17,588 nt of DNA from Rhodobacterales bacterium (GTDB lineage: Bacteria > Pseudomonadota > Alphaproteobacteria > Rhodobacterales > Rhodobacteraceae): assembly GCA_009992615.1 (NCBI GenBank), contig JAACVA010000010.1:1-17588 (forward strand), given 5' to 3'. The stretch's first letter is position 1. Each line of letters opens with the position of its first letter. A model generated the notes under the pieces. It had not been told where the DNA came from, did no database searches, and worked only from the letters and a program-made list of their open reading frames with translations. The translations under genes and the position numbers were made by a program. Of the stretch, positions 1-7,919 are shown in pieces.

Positions 1-2
1 AA

Positions 3-269
3 CCCGTCGCCGCATCGGCCCCGCGCACCGCCACGGCAGGGGAATCGTTTCTTCAGATCGGCATCTTCAGCGTCGAGGCGAACGCCAACAACACCGCCAC
101 CGCCTTGCGCGGGGCCGGGATGACCCCGACCGTGCGCGCCGAATCCACAAAGGGCAAAACCTTTTACCGTGTGCTGGTCGGCCCCGCCGCAACCACCGCC
201 GAGCGTAATGCGCTGCTGAAAAAGGCAAAGACGCTGGGCTTCAACGATGCGTATTTCACCAGGAACTGA
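3..269 (+). CDS. SPOR-domain protein, 3' end only
   Basis: Only the last 88 codons are inside the window; the gene starts upstream. The visible part has an Ala/Pro/Thr-rich linker and then a SPOR-type fold that opens with FLQIGIFSVEANA, continues through GMTPTVRAE and FYRVLVGP, and ends at YFTRN before a TGA stop. SPOR domains bind glycan strands lacking stem peptides, usually at the septum. A D,D-carboxypeptidase gene begins 49 nt downstream, which fits a role in cell-wall work. In related bacteria the gene at this place is often an RlpA-like lytic transglycosylase with a C-terminal SPOR domain. That identity is inference, because the N-terminal domain is not visible here. Confidence 0.8.
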   Translation, partial: PVAASAPRTATAGESFLQIGIFSVEANANNTATALRGAGMTPTVRAESTKGKTFYRVLVGPAATTAERNALLKKAKTLGFNDAYFTRN

Positions 270-318
270 CCGACAGATCCGCGCCCCCTCGCGCGGACCC
301 AACCGCAGGATCGCCACC

Positions 319-1488
319 ATGACACACCGCCTGATCACCCGCCTCTGCCTTGTTCTTGCCATGGCGCTGGGCCTTGCGCTGCCCGCTAGGGCGGCGTTCG
401 AAACGCGGGCGACGGCGGCATGGGTCTATGACCTGACCACCGGCACCCTTCTGTTGAGCAAGAACGCCAACACGCCCCTGCCCCCCGCCTCGATGTCCAA
501 GCTGATGACGCTGAACATGCTGTTCGAGGCGCTGCGCGATGGCCGCGTCGACATGGACACACAATTTGGTGTATCAACCCGGGCCCGCGAAATGGGCGGC
601 TCCACCATGTTCCTGAATGAACGCGACCGGCCCACGGTTGAACAGCTGATCCAGGGGATCGTAGTGAATTCCGGCAATGACGCCTGTGTGGTCGTGGCCG
701 AAGGTCTGGCCGGCACCGAGGAGGCGTTTGCCCGGATGATGACCCAACGGGCCGAGGCGGTGGGTATGACCAATTCAACCTTCAAAAACGCCAGCGGTTG
801 GCCCGCAGAGGGCCACCGGATGAGTATGCACGATCTGGGCATCCTCGCGGCCCGGCTCATCACCGAATTTCCAGAATATTATGGCTATTTTGCCCAGAAA
901 GAATTTCCGTTCGACGGGCGCGCACCACAAAACCGGTTCAATCGGAATCCGCTGCTTGCCTTGGGCAACGGCGCCGACGGGCTGAAAACCGGCCACACCG
1001 AAGAGGCCGGGTATGGCCTGGCCGGGTCGGCCGCCCAGGGTGACAGGCGCATCGTCTTCATCATCACCGGGCTGGAAAGCAATACCGCCCGCGCCGAAGA
1101 AGCCGAGCGGATCGTCAACTGGGCGTTTCGCCAGTTCGTCCAGAAAACCATTGTTCGCAAGGGGCAGGAAATCACCCGTGCCGATGTCTGGTTGGGCCTG
1201 AAGCCGCAGGTCGGGCTGGTGGCGGCGCAGGACATCAATGTGTTGGTGCCCGCACTGCACCAAGAGCGCCTGAGCGGCAACGCCTTGTTTACCGGCCCGA
1301 TCGAGGCACCCATCATCGCCGGGCAAGAGTTGGGCGAACTCCTCATCACGCTGGACGGATTGCCCGATGCGCGGGTTGCACTTCTGGCCGACGCCGATGT
1401 GGGGCCTGCAGGTTTTCTGGCCCGCTTGAGACTTGCGGCGAAAAAGCTGATGGGTGAAGTTGCCGCCCAGGCGGCAGAGGCTCGGTGA
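319..1488 (+). CDS. dacC: D-alanyl-D-alanine carboxypeptidase (PBP5/6 type, peptidase S11)
   Basis: This exported enzyme trims the terminal D-Ala from peptidoglycan pentapeptides. The 389-residue protein starts with a signal peptide that ends near LPARAA (about residue 26). It carries the three motifs of the serine penicillin-recognising fold: SMSK with catalytic Ser58 and Lys61, SGN at 118-120, and KTG at 223-225. A PBP5-type beta-rich C-terminal domain follows from about residue 285, and the tail (AARLRLAAKK-like, Lys/Arg-rich) suits an amphipathic membrane anchor. The ATG at 319 was preferred to an open upstream extension because it gives a proper signal peptide and has AGGA about 8 nt before it. 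Its TGA overlaps the GTG start of tmk by 4 nt, so the two are translationally coupled. The family is certain; which paralogue (dacA, dacC or dacF) is less so. Confidence 0.93.
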   Translation: MTHRLITRLCLVLAMALGLALPARAAFETRATAAWVYDLTTGTLLLSKNANTPLPPASMSKLMTLNMLFEALRDGRVDMDTQFGVSTRAREMGGSTMFLNERDRPTVEQLIQGIVVNSGNDACVVVAEGLAGTEEAFARMMTQRAEAVGMTNSTFKNASGWPAEGHRMSMHDLGILAARLITEFPEYYGYFAQKEFPFDGRAPQNRFNRNPLLALGNGADGLKTGHTEEAGYGLAGSAAQGDRRIVFIITGLESNTARAEEAERIVNWAFRQFVQKTIVRKGQEITRADVWLGLKPQVGLVAAQDINVLVPALHQERLSGNALFTGPIEAPIIAGQELGELLITLDGLPDARVALLADADVGPAGFLARLRLAAKKLMGEVAAQAAEAR

Positions 1489-2123
1489 ACCCCGGCCTGT
1501 TCCTGACCTTCGAGGGAATCGACGGGTCGGGCAAATCCACGCAGGCGCGCCTGCTGGCCGCCTCCCTGCGCGCCGAAGGCCACGATGTCGTGCTTACGCG
1601 CGAACCCGGCGGCAGTCCGGGGGCAGAGCAGATTCGCACCCTTGTCCTGGAAGGCGAGACCGACCGCTGGTCACCAGAATCGGAAATCCTGCTGTTCACC
1701 GCCGCGCGGCGTGACCACCTGGAACGCACAATCCGCCCGGCCCTGGCCACAGGCAAGGTTGTGATATCCGACCGCTATGCCGACAGCACACGGATGTATC
1801 AGGGCCTGTCGCGGGGCGACTTGCGGACGATGGTCGACACCCTGCACGACCTGATGATCGGAATTGAACCCGACCTGACCTTCCTGATCGACATGGACCC
1901 GGCCCTGGGCCTGCCGCGCGCCCTGTCGCGCCAAACCGGCGAGGAACGCTTCGAAAGCTTCGGCGCCGCGCTTCAGGCCCGGATGCGCGCCGGGTTTCTG
2001 GCCTTGGCGCAAGAATTTCCCGCCCGCATCGTTACCGTTGACGGCGAAGGCACCCCCGCCACCGTGGCCGACCGTGTGCTGACCCGGCTGCGCCCGAAGT
2101 TGCCGCCGCCCGCCCATGGCTGA
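1485..2123 (+). CDS. tmk: Thymidylate kinase
   Basis: Cytosolic dTMP kinase (EC 2.7.4.9), which makes dTDP for DNA synthesis. The 212-residue length is normal for the family. Visible motifs are the P-loop GIDGSGKST (residues 11-19), the REPGG segment (39-43) that places the dTMP phosphate, DRYADS (96-101), and a lid region with arginines around RQTGEERFE (149-157). The GTG start at 1485 lies inside the stop of the carboxypeptidase gene (GTGA overlap) and has AGAGG 4 nt upstream. The next gene, holB, starts 8 nt before this stop. Pairing tmk with holB is common in bacteria. Confidence 0.97.
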   Translation: MNPGLFLTFEGIDGSGKSTQARLLAASLRAEGHDVVLTREPGGSPGAEQIRTLVLEGETDRWSPESEILLFTAARRDHLERTIRPALATGKVVISDRYADSTRMYQGLSRGDLRTMVDTLHDLMIGIEPDLTFLIDMDPALGLPRALSRQTGEERFESFGAALQARMRAGFLALAQEFPARIVTVDGEGTPATVADRVLTRLRPKLPPPAHG

Positions 2124-3249
2124 CGACGCCCTGCCCGAAGCTGACCGGATCGAAGGGGTCGCCCACCCCCGCGAAACCCTGCACCTGCTGGGGCAGGCAA
2201 CGGCCGAGGCGGCGTTTCTTGACGCCTATCGCCGGGGCAAGTTGCACCATGCCTGGCTGATCACCGGCCCCTTGGGCGTGGGCAAGGCGACACTGGCCTG
2301 GCGCATCGCCCGGTTTTTGCTGTCGCAACCGGCAGATCCGGGCGGCATGTTCGCCGCCGATCCGCCCGACAGCCTGGACACACCCGCCGATCACCCCGTC
2401 ACCCGGCGCATGATGGCCTTGGCCGAGCCGGGTCTGTTCTTGCTGCGCCGCGCCTGGGACGACAAGAAAAAGGTGCTGAAAACTGTCATTACCGTGGACG
2501 AGGCCCGCAAGCTGAAAGATTTTTTCGCCCTCTCCGCGCCCGGCGGCGGACAGCGCGTGGTGATCGTGGACAGCGCTGACGAGATGAACACCAACGCCGC
2601 CAACGCAATCCTGAAACTGCTGGAAGAACCGCCCGCCCGCTGCACCCTGCTGTTGGTCAGTCATGCACCATCGCGCCTGTTGCCCACCATCAGGTCGCGC
2701 TGCCGCACCCTGCGCTGTGCGCCACTGGCACCGCCGGATCTGGCCACGGCGCTGGCCCACAGCGGTGAGCCGATCGAAACACCCGAGGCACTGGGCGAAC
2801 TGGCCGCCGGTTCGGTCGGCGAAGCGCTGCGCCTGCTGCACCTCGACGGGCTTAAGCTGTACAGCACCCTTGCCCGGCTTGTTGGTGGCGCGCCTGACAT
2901 GGATCGCCCGGCGCTTTTGGCGCTGGCCGGCACAATGACCGGGCGCGCCGCAGCAGAACGGCTGGACCTGACGCTGCGGCTGCTGGATACGCTGCTGGCC
3001 CGGCTGGCACGCACCGGCGCCGGCCTGCCCCCCGCAATCGACATCCTGCGCGGTGAACGCGACATGCTGCACCGCCTGGCGCCAAACCCCGACGCCGCCC
3101 GCACCTGGGCCGATCTGCAACAGTCCCTGTCGGCCCGGTCGGCCCATGCTCGGGCTGTCAACCTTGACCCTTCCGCGCTGATCCTCGATATGGGGTTGAC
3201 GATAAATCAGACGGCGGCGCGGATCCTGCGCCGCACCGAGGCCCCATGA
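2116..3249 (+). CDS. holB: DNA polymerase III subunit delta'
   Basis: The delta' subunit belongs to the clamp loader that places the beta sliding clamp on primed DNA. The protein has 377 residues. An AAA+ core is visible: Walker A GPLGVGKAT (51-59), a Walker B-like segment VVIVDSADEMN (148-158), LLEEPP (168-173) and the SRC motif (194-196). The C-terminal half is helical and leucine-rich, as expected for the collar domain. Between Walker A and Walker B there is no four-cysteine zinc module of the kind seen in Escherichia coli delta'; the segment around 60-150 has no Cys at all. The start overlaps tmk by 8 nt and the stop overlaps tatD by 4 nt (ATGA). The intact Walker A suggests that nucleotide binding may be retained, unlike in E. 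coli. Confidence 0.95.
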   Translation: MADDALPEADRIEGVAHPRETLHLLGQATAEAAFLDAYRRGKLHHAWLITGPLGVGKATLAWRIARFLLSQPADPGGMFAADPPDSLDTPADHPVTRRMMALAEPGLFLLRRAWDDKKKVLKTVITVDEARKLKDFFALSAPGGGQRVVIVDSADEMNTNAANAILKLLEEPPARCTLLLVSHAPSRLLPTIRSRCRTLRCAPLAPPDLATALAHSGEPIETPEALGELAAGSVGEALRLLHLDGLKLYSTLARLVGGAPDMDRPALLALAGTMTGRAAAERLDLTLRLLDTLLARLARTGAGLPPAIDILRGERDMLHRLAPNPDAARTWADLQQSLSARSAHARAVNLDPSALILDMGLTINQTAARILRRTEAP

Positions 3250-4046
3250 CAACCCCACCGCGCATCACCGACAGCCATTGCCACCTCGACTTTCCCGATT
3301 TCGACGGCCAGCACGGCGAAATCATCGCCCGCGCCGCCGCAGCGGGCGTCGCGCGAATGGTCACCATCTGCACCCGCCTGCGCCACGAACCTCAGGTGCG
3401 CGCCATCGCCGAGGCCCAGGCCCCGGTGTTCTTCGCCATGGGCACCCACCCGATGAACGTGGCCGCCGAACCAATGGCCACACTGGACCAGTTGATCGCG
3501 CTGACGCATCATCCGAAATGCGTCGGCATCGGCGAAACCGGGCTGGATTACCACTATACCGCCGAGTCGAAAGAGGTGCAGCAGCACAGCCTGCGCCTGC
3601 ATATCGCCGCCGCGCGCGAAACCGGTCTGCCGCTGATCATCCACGCCCGCGATGCCGACGCAGACATCGCCCGCATTCTGGCCGAAGAACACGCCAACGG
3701 CGCCTATTCCTGCGTCATGCACTGCTTTTCCAGCGGCCCCGCCCTGGCCCGCGCGGCGCTTGACCTGGGGTTCTATCTGTCGATGTCAGGCATAACTGCC
3801 TTTCCGAAATCGCAGGATTTGCGCACCATCTTTGCCGCCGCCCCGCTGGACCGGATCCTGCTGGAAACCGACAGCCCCTATCTCGCCCCGCCGCCACACC
3901 GGGGCAAACGCAATGAGCCGGCCTTCGCCGCCCACACGGCACAAAAGGCGGCCGATCTGTTCGCCCTGCCCTACGCCGAATTCGCCGCCGCGACCGAGGC
4001 CAATTTTGATCGGCTGTTTGCCAAGGCCGCCGCGTGGCGCCCGTGA
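3246..4046 (+). CDS. tatD: TatD-family metal-dependent deoxyribonuclease
   Basis: A 266-residue TIM-barrel hydrolase of the TatD/YcfH type, with metal-dependent 3'-5' nuclease or D-Tyr-tRNA-like hydrolase activities in known members. The metal site can be read off: HCH at 11-13 (His11, His13), Glu97 in GIGETGLDYHY, His133 in IIHARDAD, His159 in VMHCFSS, and Asp209 in ETDSPYLAP. All expected ligands are present. It starts within the holB stop (ATGA) and ends 13 nt inside the next gene. The cluster holB-tatD-MBL hydrolase is a usual one and closer to ycfH (next to holB) than to the tat operon member. The exact substrate cannot be told from the sequence. Confidence 0.93.
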   Translation: MTTPPRITDSHCHLDFPDFDGQHGEIIARAAAAGVARMVTICTRLRHEPQVRAIAEAQAPVFFAMGTHPMNVAAEPMATLDQLIALTHHPKCVGIGETGLDYHYTAESKEVQQHSLRLHIAAARETGLPLIIHARDADADIARILAEEHANGAYSCVMHCFSSGPALARAALDLGFYLSMSGITAFPKSQDLRTIFAAAPLDRILLETDSPYLAPPPHRGKRNEPAFAAHTAQKAADLFALPYAEFAAATEANFDRLFAKAAAWRP

Positions 4047-4840
4047 CCTATCGCTTCACGATACTCGGCTGCGGCTCGTCCGGTGGGGTGCCGCGCCTTG
4101 GCGGTCACTGGGGGGAGTGCGACCCGACCAATCCCAAGAATGCCCGCCGCCGGTGTTCACTGCTGGTCGAACGGGACGGGCCGGACGGCACGACACAGGT
4201 GTTGATCGACACGTCGCCGGACCTGCGCGCACAGTTGTTGGACGCGGGTGTTGGGACGTTGAATGCGGTGGTCTATACCCACGCCCACGCCGATCATGTC
4301 CATGGGCTGGATGACCTCAGGATGATCGGGTTCAACATCTGCGCCCGGTTGCCGGTCTGGGCCGATGCGCCGACACAAAGGGATCTGCTGGCGCGATTCA
4401 GCTATGTCTTCGTTCAGCCCGAAGGTTCCAATTATCCGCCGATCTGCGAGATGAACACAATTGATGGCCCCATCACCATCACCGGTGCCGGCGGCGACAT
4501 TACCCTGACGCCGTTCACCGTGCACCATGGCAACATCGACGCGCTGGGTTTTCGGATTGCCGGTCTCGTCTATATGCCGGATGTGGTTGAAATCCCGGAC
4601 AGCGCGTGGCCGCACCTCGAAAATCTCGACATCTGGATCGTCGATGCCTTGCGCCGCACGCCCCACCCATCCCACGCCCACCTCGACCGCACCCTCGGTT
4701 GGATCGCCCGCGTCAAACCGAAACGCGCCGTCCTGACCAACATGCATGTCGATCTGGACCACGCCACGCTTGAGGCCGAAACCCCGCCCCATGTCACCCC
4801 AGCCCATGACGGGATGGTGTTGACCCTGCCTGCCGCGTGA
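4034..4840 (+). CDS. MBL-fold metallo-hydrolase, PhnP-like phosphodiesterase family
   Basis: A 268-residue metallo-beta-lactamase fold hydrolase. The N-terminus LGCGSSGGVPRLGG is typical of the PhnP/RNase Z-like branch. The metal motif THAHADH gives His83, His85, Asp87 and His88; further ligands are likely His164/165, Asp183 (PDV) and His238 in NMHVDLDH. E. coli PhnP cleaves 5-phosphoribosyl 1,2-cyclic phosphate, but no phosphonate genes are nearby, so the substrate here is unknown. Two GTG starts compete: 4034 has AAGG 7 nt upstream and is used here; 4043 would form the GTGA overlap seen at other junctions of this operon and shorten the protein by 3 residues. This is the last gene of the operon. 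Confidence 0.9.
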   Translation: MAPVTYRFTILGCGSSGGVPRLGGHWGECDPTNPKNARRRCSLLVERDGPDGTTQVLIDTSPDLRAQLLDAGVGTLNAVVYTHAHADHVHGLDDLRMIGFNICARLPVWADAPTQRDLLARFSYVFVQPEGSNYPPICEMNTIDGPITITGAGGDITLTPFTVHHGNIDALGFRIAGLVYMPDVVEIPDSAWPHLENLDIWIVDALRRTPHPSHAHLDRTLGWIARVKPKRAVLTNMHVDLDHATLEAETPPHVTPAHDGMVLTLPAA

Positions 4841-4848
4841 CCGCCGCC

Positions 4849-4875
4849 TTGGGTTTCTTCTTTGCCCAAATACTC
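4849..4875 (+). repeat. Copy 1 of a 27-nt element found after a stop codon
   Basis: Begins 8 nt after the MBL-hydrolase stop: TTGGGTTTCTTCTTTGCC followed by CAAATACTC. It matches a second element at 7891-7917 (minus strand) at 19 of 27 positions, with the ends conserved (GGG near the start, AAATACTC at the end) and the middle variable. Both copies read in the direction of the gene they follow. Right after this copy lies CGGAGGCTCCG, a small palindrome. It may be a member of a dispersed 3'-untranslated repeat family; that is inference from two copies. Confidence 0.5.
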
Positions 4876-4919
4876 CCGCCGGAGGCTCCGCCCGCCGCCG
4901 CAAGCGCGAAGGCCCGCCC

Positions 4920-5849
4920 ATGCAGGCACTGATCGACGTCATCCTGCCGGTGTTCCTGGTGATGGGGTTTGGCTATCTCGCCGTCTGGCGGGGATTGTTC
5001 AGCGACGCCGGCGTCGAGGGGTTGATGAAATTCACCCAGCACTTTGCGATTCCCTGCCTGCTGTTCAAGGCGATTGCCGGGCTGGATCTGGGGCAGGAGT
5101 TTCAGCCCGCCTTGCTGGGCGCCTTCTATCTGGGGGCGCTCAGCGGTTTTGGTGTCGGATTCCTTGGCGCGCGACTGCTGTTTCACCGCCCTTGGGACGA
5201 TTGTGTTGCGATCGGGTTTTGCGGTTTGTTCTCCAACTCGGTCCTGCTGGGCTTGCCGATTGCCGAGCGGGCCTTCGGCACCGAGGCGCTGCGATTCAAC
5301 TATGCGATCATCGCGGTGCACGCGCCGTTCTGCTATGCCGTCGGCGTCACGGTGATGGAGATCGTGCGCAACCCCGGCGGCGCGCCTTTGGCCACGGCGC
5401 AAAAGGTGGTGCGCGCCATGTTCCGCAATGCGCTGGTTATCGGGATCGGCCTCGGATTCATCGCCAATCTCACGGCCCTGCCCTTGCCCGACGTCTTTCA
5501 AAGCGCGTTGGATCTGATGGTGCGCGCCGCCCTTCCCGCCGCATTGTTCGGGTTGGGCGGCGCGCTGGTGCGCTATCGCCCCGAAGGCGACATGCGGGCG
5601 ATCCTCTGGGTCTGCGGCTGCTCCCTCGTGGTGCACCCTGCCGTGGCCTTCGGCCTGGGCAAGGCGTTCGGCCTGTCGACCGACGCCTTGCGCGCGGCGG
5701 TGTTGACGGCGGCGATGGCGCCGGGCGTCAACACCTATATCTTTGCCGACATGTATGGCGCGGCGCGGCGGGTGGCGGCGTCGGGTGTGCTGGTCGGCAC
5801 GGCTCTGTCCATCGTCACCGTCTGGCTTTGGCTGTTGATCCTGCACTGA
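4920..5849 (+). CDS. AEC-family (auxin efflux carrier type) transporter
   Basis: A 309-residue inner-membrane permease, nearly all hydrophobic, with about ten likely membrane segments arranged as two five-helix halves. It opens with LIDVILPVFLVMGFGYLA. Conserved small-residue stretches of the family are visible: FSNSVLLGLPIAE (about 107-119) in the first half and TAAMAPGVNTYIFADMY in the second half. Characterised bacterial members move malonate, malate or similar organic acids, but nothing here fixes the substrate. The ATG at 4920 has GAAGG upstream at a suitable distance. It lies 79 nt after the MBL gene, so co-transcription is possible. Its stop is only 6 nt from the stop of the convergent Hint gene, leaving no room for a private terminator. 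Confidence 0.88.
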   Translation: MQALIDVILPVFLVMGFGYLAVWRGLFSDAGVEGLMKFTQHFAIPCLLFKAIAGLDLGQEFQPALLGAFYLGALSGFGVGFLGARLLFHRPWDDCVAIGFCGLFSNSVLLGLPIAERAFGTEALRFNYAIIAVHAPFCYAVGVTVMEIVRNPGGAPLATAQKVVRAMFRNALVIGIGLGFIANLTALPLPDVFQSALDLMVRAALPAALFGLGGALVRYRPEGDMRAILWVCGCSLVVHPAVAFGLGKAFGLSTDALRAAVLTAAMAPGVNTYIFADMYGAARRVAASGVLVGTALSIVTVWLWLLILH

Positions 5850-5855
5850 ACCGTC

Positions 5856-6875
5856 TCACGCCGCCAACAGGGCCCGCGCCTCGAATGTCCGCAGCATCGG
5901 CGCGGCTGCCGGCCCATAGGCCCCCGGTGTGCTGCGCAAGCGCGGAAAAAGTGCCAGAACTTCGTCCCGGGCCTGACACGTCAGGCTGGCCAGCGACGAC
6001 GCGCCGGGCAGAAAACTTTCCGAGGCCACGCCGTCACTGACGACGATCTGGTGCCGGTCAAACAGCAGATGGTGATAGCGCACCATCCCGCCCACCTGTT
6101 GCGTCACCGTCCGGCCATTCACGAACGCCTTGGCCGGCACAAGAACGTCAGCAGCGCAGAACAGCAGCGCGGCCATTGGGCGGCTTACCAGGATATGGTG
6201 CTGCGGCGACACCAGCAGCGCTGCGTCATTGCCCAGCACGCCGGGGGCAAAACGGATCGGCGCGGTGTCTTGCGTGGCACGGCATATCCGCGCGCCACAC
6301 CAGCGCAACCGCGCCCGCCCCTCATGCAGGGTGCGCACGCAATCACCGGCGCGCAGATCTTCGACCGCCACGGTGCCACCGGGCCGATCAATTCGCATTC
6401 CGGAAACGAAACAGATCGGAGTGGCATAGCTGGACGCCTGGAAATTCGGCCCTTCAAACGCCTGTGTGACGGTCAAGGGAACACCAGACGGTGGAAAGCC
6501 CCCCGGCCCGCCCAGCACCGCAACCCCTTCGATCGTGCTGCAGGCTACGGGTGAATTATTGACGTTGAACGCAACCATGGTCCAGGTCTGATCGCCGTCG
6601 GTCACGGTAAAGGAATACTCGGCCTCAACCTTGGTGCCCCCGACATAGGTCACGCCATCAACAATCTGCGCGCCGTCCAGAACCTGGGTGCAATCATTGT
6701 CCTGAAACGCAGTGTCGTTGTCATGCACCGCAATGCGGTTCCAAGGGGACGCGCCCAGAGTGATCGTTTCCCCCACAAGATGCGAACCGTCGCCCTGAGT
6801 GATGCCATCCAGCGACTTGTCTCCGCTGACAATAACCTGCGCCTTGTTCTGAATATAAATTCCATATTCCGCCAT
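5856..6875 (-). CDS. Hint-domain (Hedgehog/intein-like, Hint_2 type) protein
   Basis: A 339-residue protein in two parts. Residues 1-150 hold a beta-rich, acidic, Asn/Asp/Gly-rich region of unknown role, without a signal peptide. Residues about 152-292 look like the Hint_2 module common in Rhodobacterales: a start at PICFVSGMRI with candidate nucleophile Cys155, the VEDLRAGDCV turn (171-180), SPQHHILV (224-231) and a VAKAF/HHLLFDRHQIV end. Hint modules can cut the peptide bond before the first Cys; whether this one does is unknown. The start is set by GGAGG 5 nt before the ATG; a GTG four codons upstream is less likely. It follows the polyamine operon on the same strand after a 73-nt gap, so read-through is possible, but no functional link is apparent. 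Confidence 0.82.
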   Translation of the reverse strand: MAEYGIYIQNKAQVIVSGDKSLDGITQGDGSHLVGETITLGASPWNRIAVHDNDTAFQDNDCTQVLDGAQIVDGVTYVGGTKVEAEYSFTVTDGDQTWTMVAFNVNNSPVACSTIEGVAVLGGPGGFPPSGVPLTVTQAFEGPNFQASSYATPICFVSGMRIDRPGGTVAVEDLRAGDCVRTLHEGRARLRWCGARICRATQDTAPIRFAPGVLGNDAALLVSPQHHILVSRPMAALLFCAADVLVPAKAFVNGRTVTQQVGGMVRYHHLLFDRHQIVVSDGVASESFLPGASSLASLTCQARDEVLALFPRLRSTPGAYGPAAAPMLRTFEARALLAA

Positions 6876-6880
6876 CGAAT

Positions 6881-6885
6881 CCTCC
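6881..6885 (-). promoter_or_regulatory. Strong ribosome binding site of the Hint gene
   Basis: GGAGG lies on the minus strand 5 nt before the ATG at 6875. It decides that start against the in-frame GTG at 6887, which overlaps the site itself. Confidence 0.7.
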
Positions 6886-6948
6886 ACCTCATGGCGACGA
6901 TTGTTTCCGAAACAGGTGAAATTTATCCTAATCGTGGCAGGCTACGCA

Positions 6949-7860
6949 TCAGTTCGGCGAGATACCCCGCAATCTTTCGGATCGGCGGCGCAACACCTCT
7001 ACCGTGGCCAAAAGCGCGATGGACACGAACACCAGAATCGTCGCCACCGACAGGATCGCCGGGGAAATCTGTTCGCGAATGCCGTTCCACATCTGGCGCG
7101 GGATCGTCTGCTGGTCGTGCGCGGCGATGAACAGCACAACCACCACCTCGTCGAACGAGGTGACAAAAGCAAAAAGGGCGCCGGAAATCACACCCGGCAG
7201 GATCAGCGGCATCGTGATCTTGAAGAATGTCGTCGTCGGATTGGCGCCCAGACTGGCGGCGGCGCGGGTCAGCGAATGGTCGAACCCGACCAGCGTGGCG
7301 GTGACGGTGATGATGACAAAGGGAATGCCCAAGGTGGCGTGGGCCATGACGATACCGACATAGGAATTGGCCAGCCCGGTGGCCGAGTAGAAAAAGAACA
7401 GCCCCGTGGCAGTGATGATGATTGGAACGATCATTGGCGAAATCAGGATCGCCATGATCGCCCGGCGGAACGGCATTTCCGGCCGCGACAGCCCCAGCGC
7501 CGCGAGTGTACCAAGGCAGGTGGCGAGGATGGTTGAAAAGAACCCGATGATGAAAGAATTTCGGGCTGCCCCGATCCAGGCCGAATTGGCCCAGACATCG
7601 GACCACCAGGATCCGTCGCGCGGCGCGGTGGCATCGGCCATGCCGAAGGTCAGCAACAGATCGTACCAGCGCAGGGAATACCCGGTCGGGTCGAAGGACA
7701 GCATCTTTTCGGTGAAGGTGAAATACGGCTCGGCGTTGAAGGACAGCGGGATCACGATGAGGATCGGCGCGATCAGGAACAGAAAGATCAGCACACAGAT
7801 CGCAAGATAGATGTAGTGCCAGATGCGTTCCAACCGGTCGGCGTGTTTCGGCAGGGCCAT
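6949..7860 (-). CDS. potC: Polyamine-type ABC transporter permease (PotC/PotI-like)
   Basis: A 303-residue inner-membrane subunit, one of two permeases of the importer. A first membrane segment lies at about 17-40 (YIYLAICVLIFLFLIAPILI), followed by a periplasmic stretch of some 60 residues, then about five more segments from residue 98. The cytoplasmic EAA loop, which docks on the ATPase, is RAAASLGANPTTTFFKITMP (199-218). The FDEVVV and PRQMWNGIREQISP segments are typical of PotC/PotI. It is last in the operon, 59 nt after the other permease; AGGAG lies about 9 nt before the ATG. Polyamine specificity (spermidine or putrescine) is inferred from family and not shown by residues here. Confidence 0.92.
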   Translation of the reverse strand: MALPKHADRLERIWHYIYLAICVLIFLFLIAPILIVIPLSFNAEPYFTFTEKMLSFDPTGYSLRWYDLLLTFGMADATAPRDGSWWSDVWANSAWIGAARNSFIIGFFSTILATCLGTLAALGLSRPEMPFRRAIMAILISPMIVPIIITATGLFFFYSATGLANSYVGIVMAHATLGIPFVIITVTATLVGFDHSLTRAAASLGANPTTTFFKITMPLILPGVISGALFAFVTSFDEVVVVLFIAAHDQQTIPRQMWNGIREQISPAILSVATILVFVSIALLATVEVLRRRSERLRGISPN

Positions 7861-7890
7861 GGTTCAGCGCTCCTGTGGGGCGGGGGAATT

Positions 7891-7917
7891 GAGTATTTTC
7901 AGCAAGAAAAAGCCCAT
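7891..7917 (-). repeat. Copy 2 of the 27-nt element found after a stop codon
   Basis: On the minus strand it reads ATGGGCTTTTTCTTGCTG followed by AAAATACTC and starts 2 nt after the TGA of the upstream permease gene. It shares 19 of 27 positions with the plus-strand element at 4849-4875. It sits between the two permease genes of one operon, so it cannot be a full terminator if the operon is read through. It contains an ATG but no convincing gene. Confidence 0.5.
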
Positions 7918-7919
7918 GG

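Noticed and set aside
2032..3258. 408-codon open frame on the minus strand opposite holB
   Set aside because: Gln/Gly/Arg-rich composition with no domain; it is the shadow of holB.
4862..6040. 392-codon plus-strand frame over the AEC permease
   Set aside because: Arg/Gly-rich translation that crosses the permease stop and the convergent Hint gene; the permease frame is plainly the coding one.
6903..6913. GTTTC-C-GAAAC palindrome upstream of the Hint gene
   Set aside because: Arms of 5 bp are too short to call an operator without conservation data.
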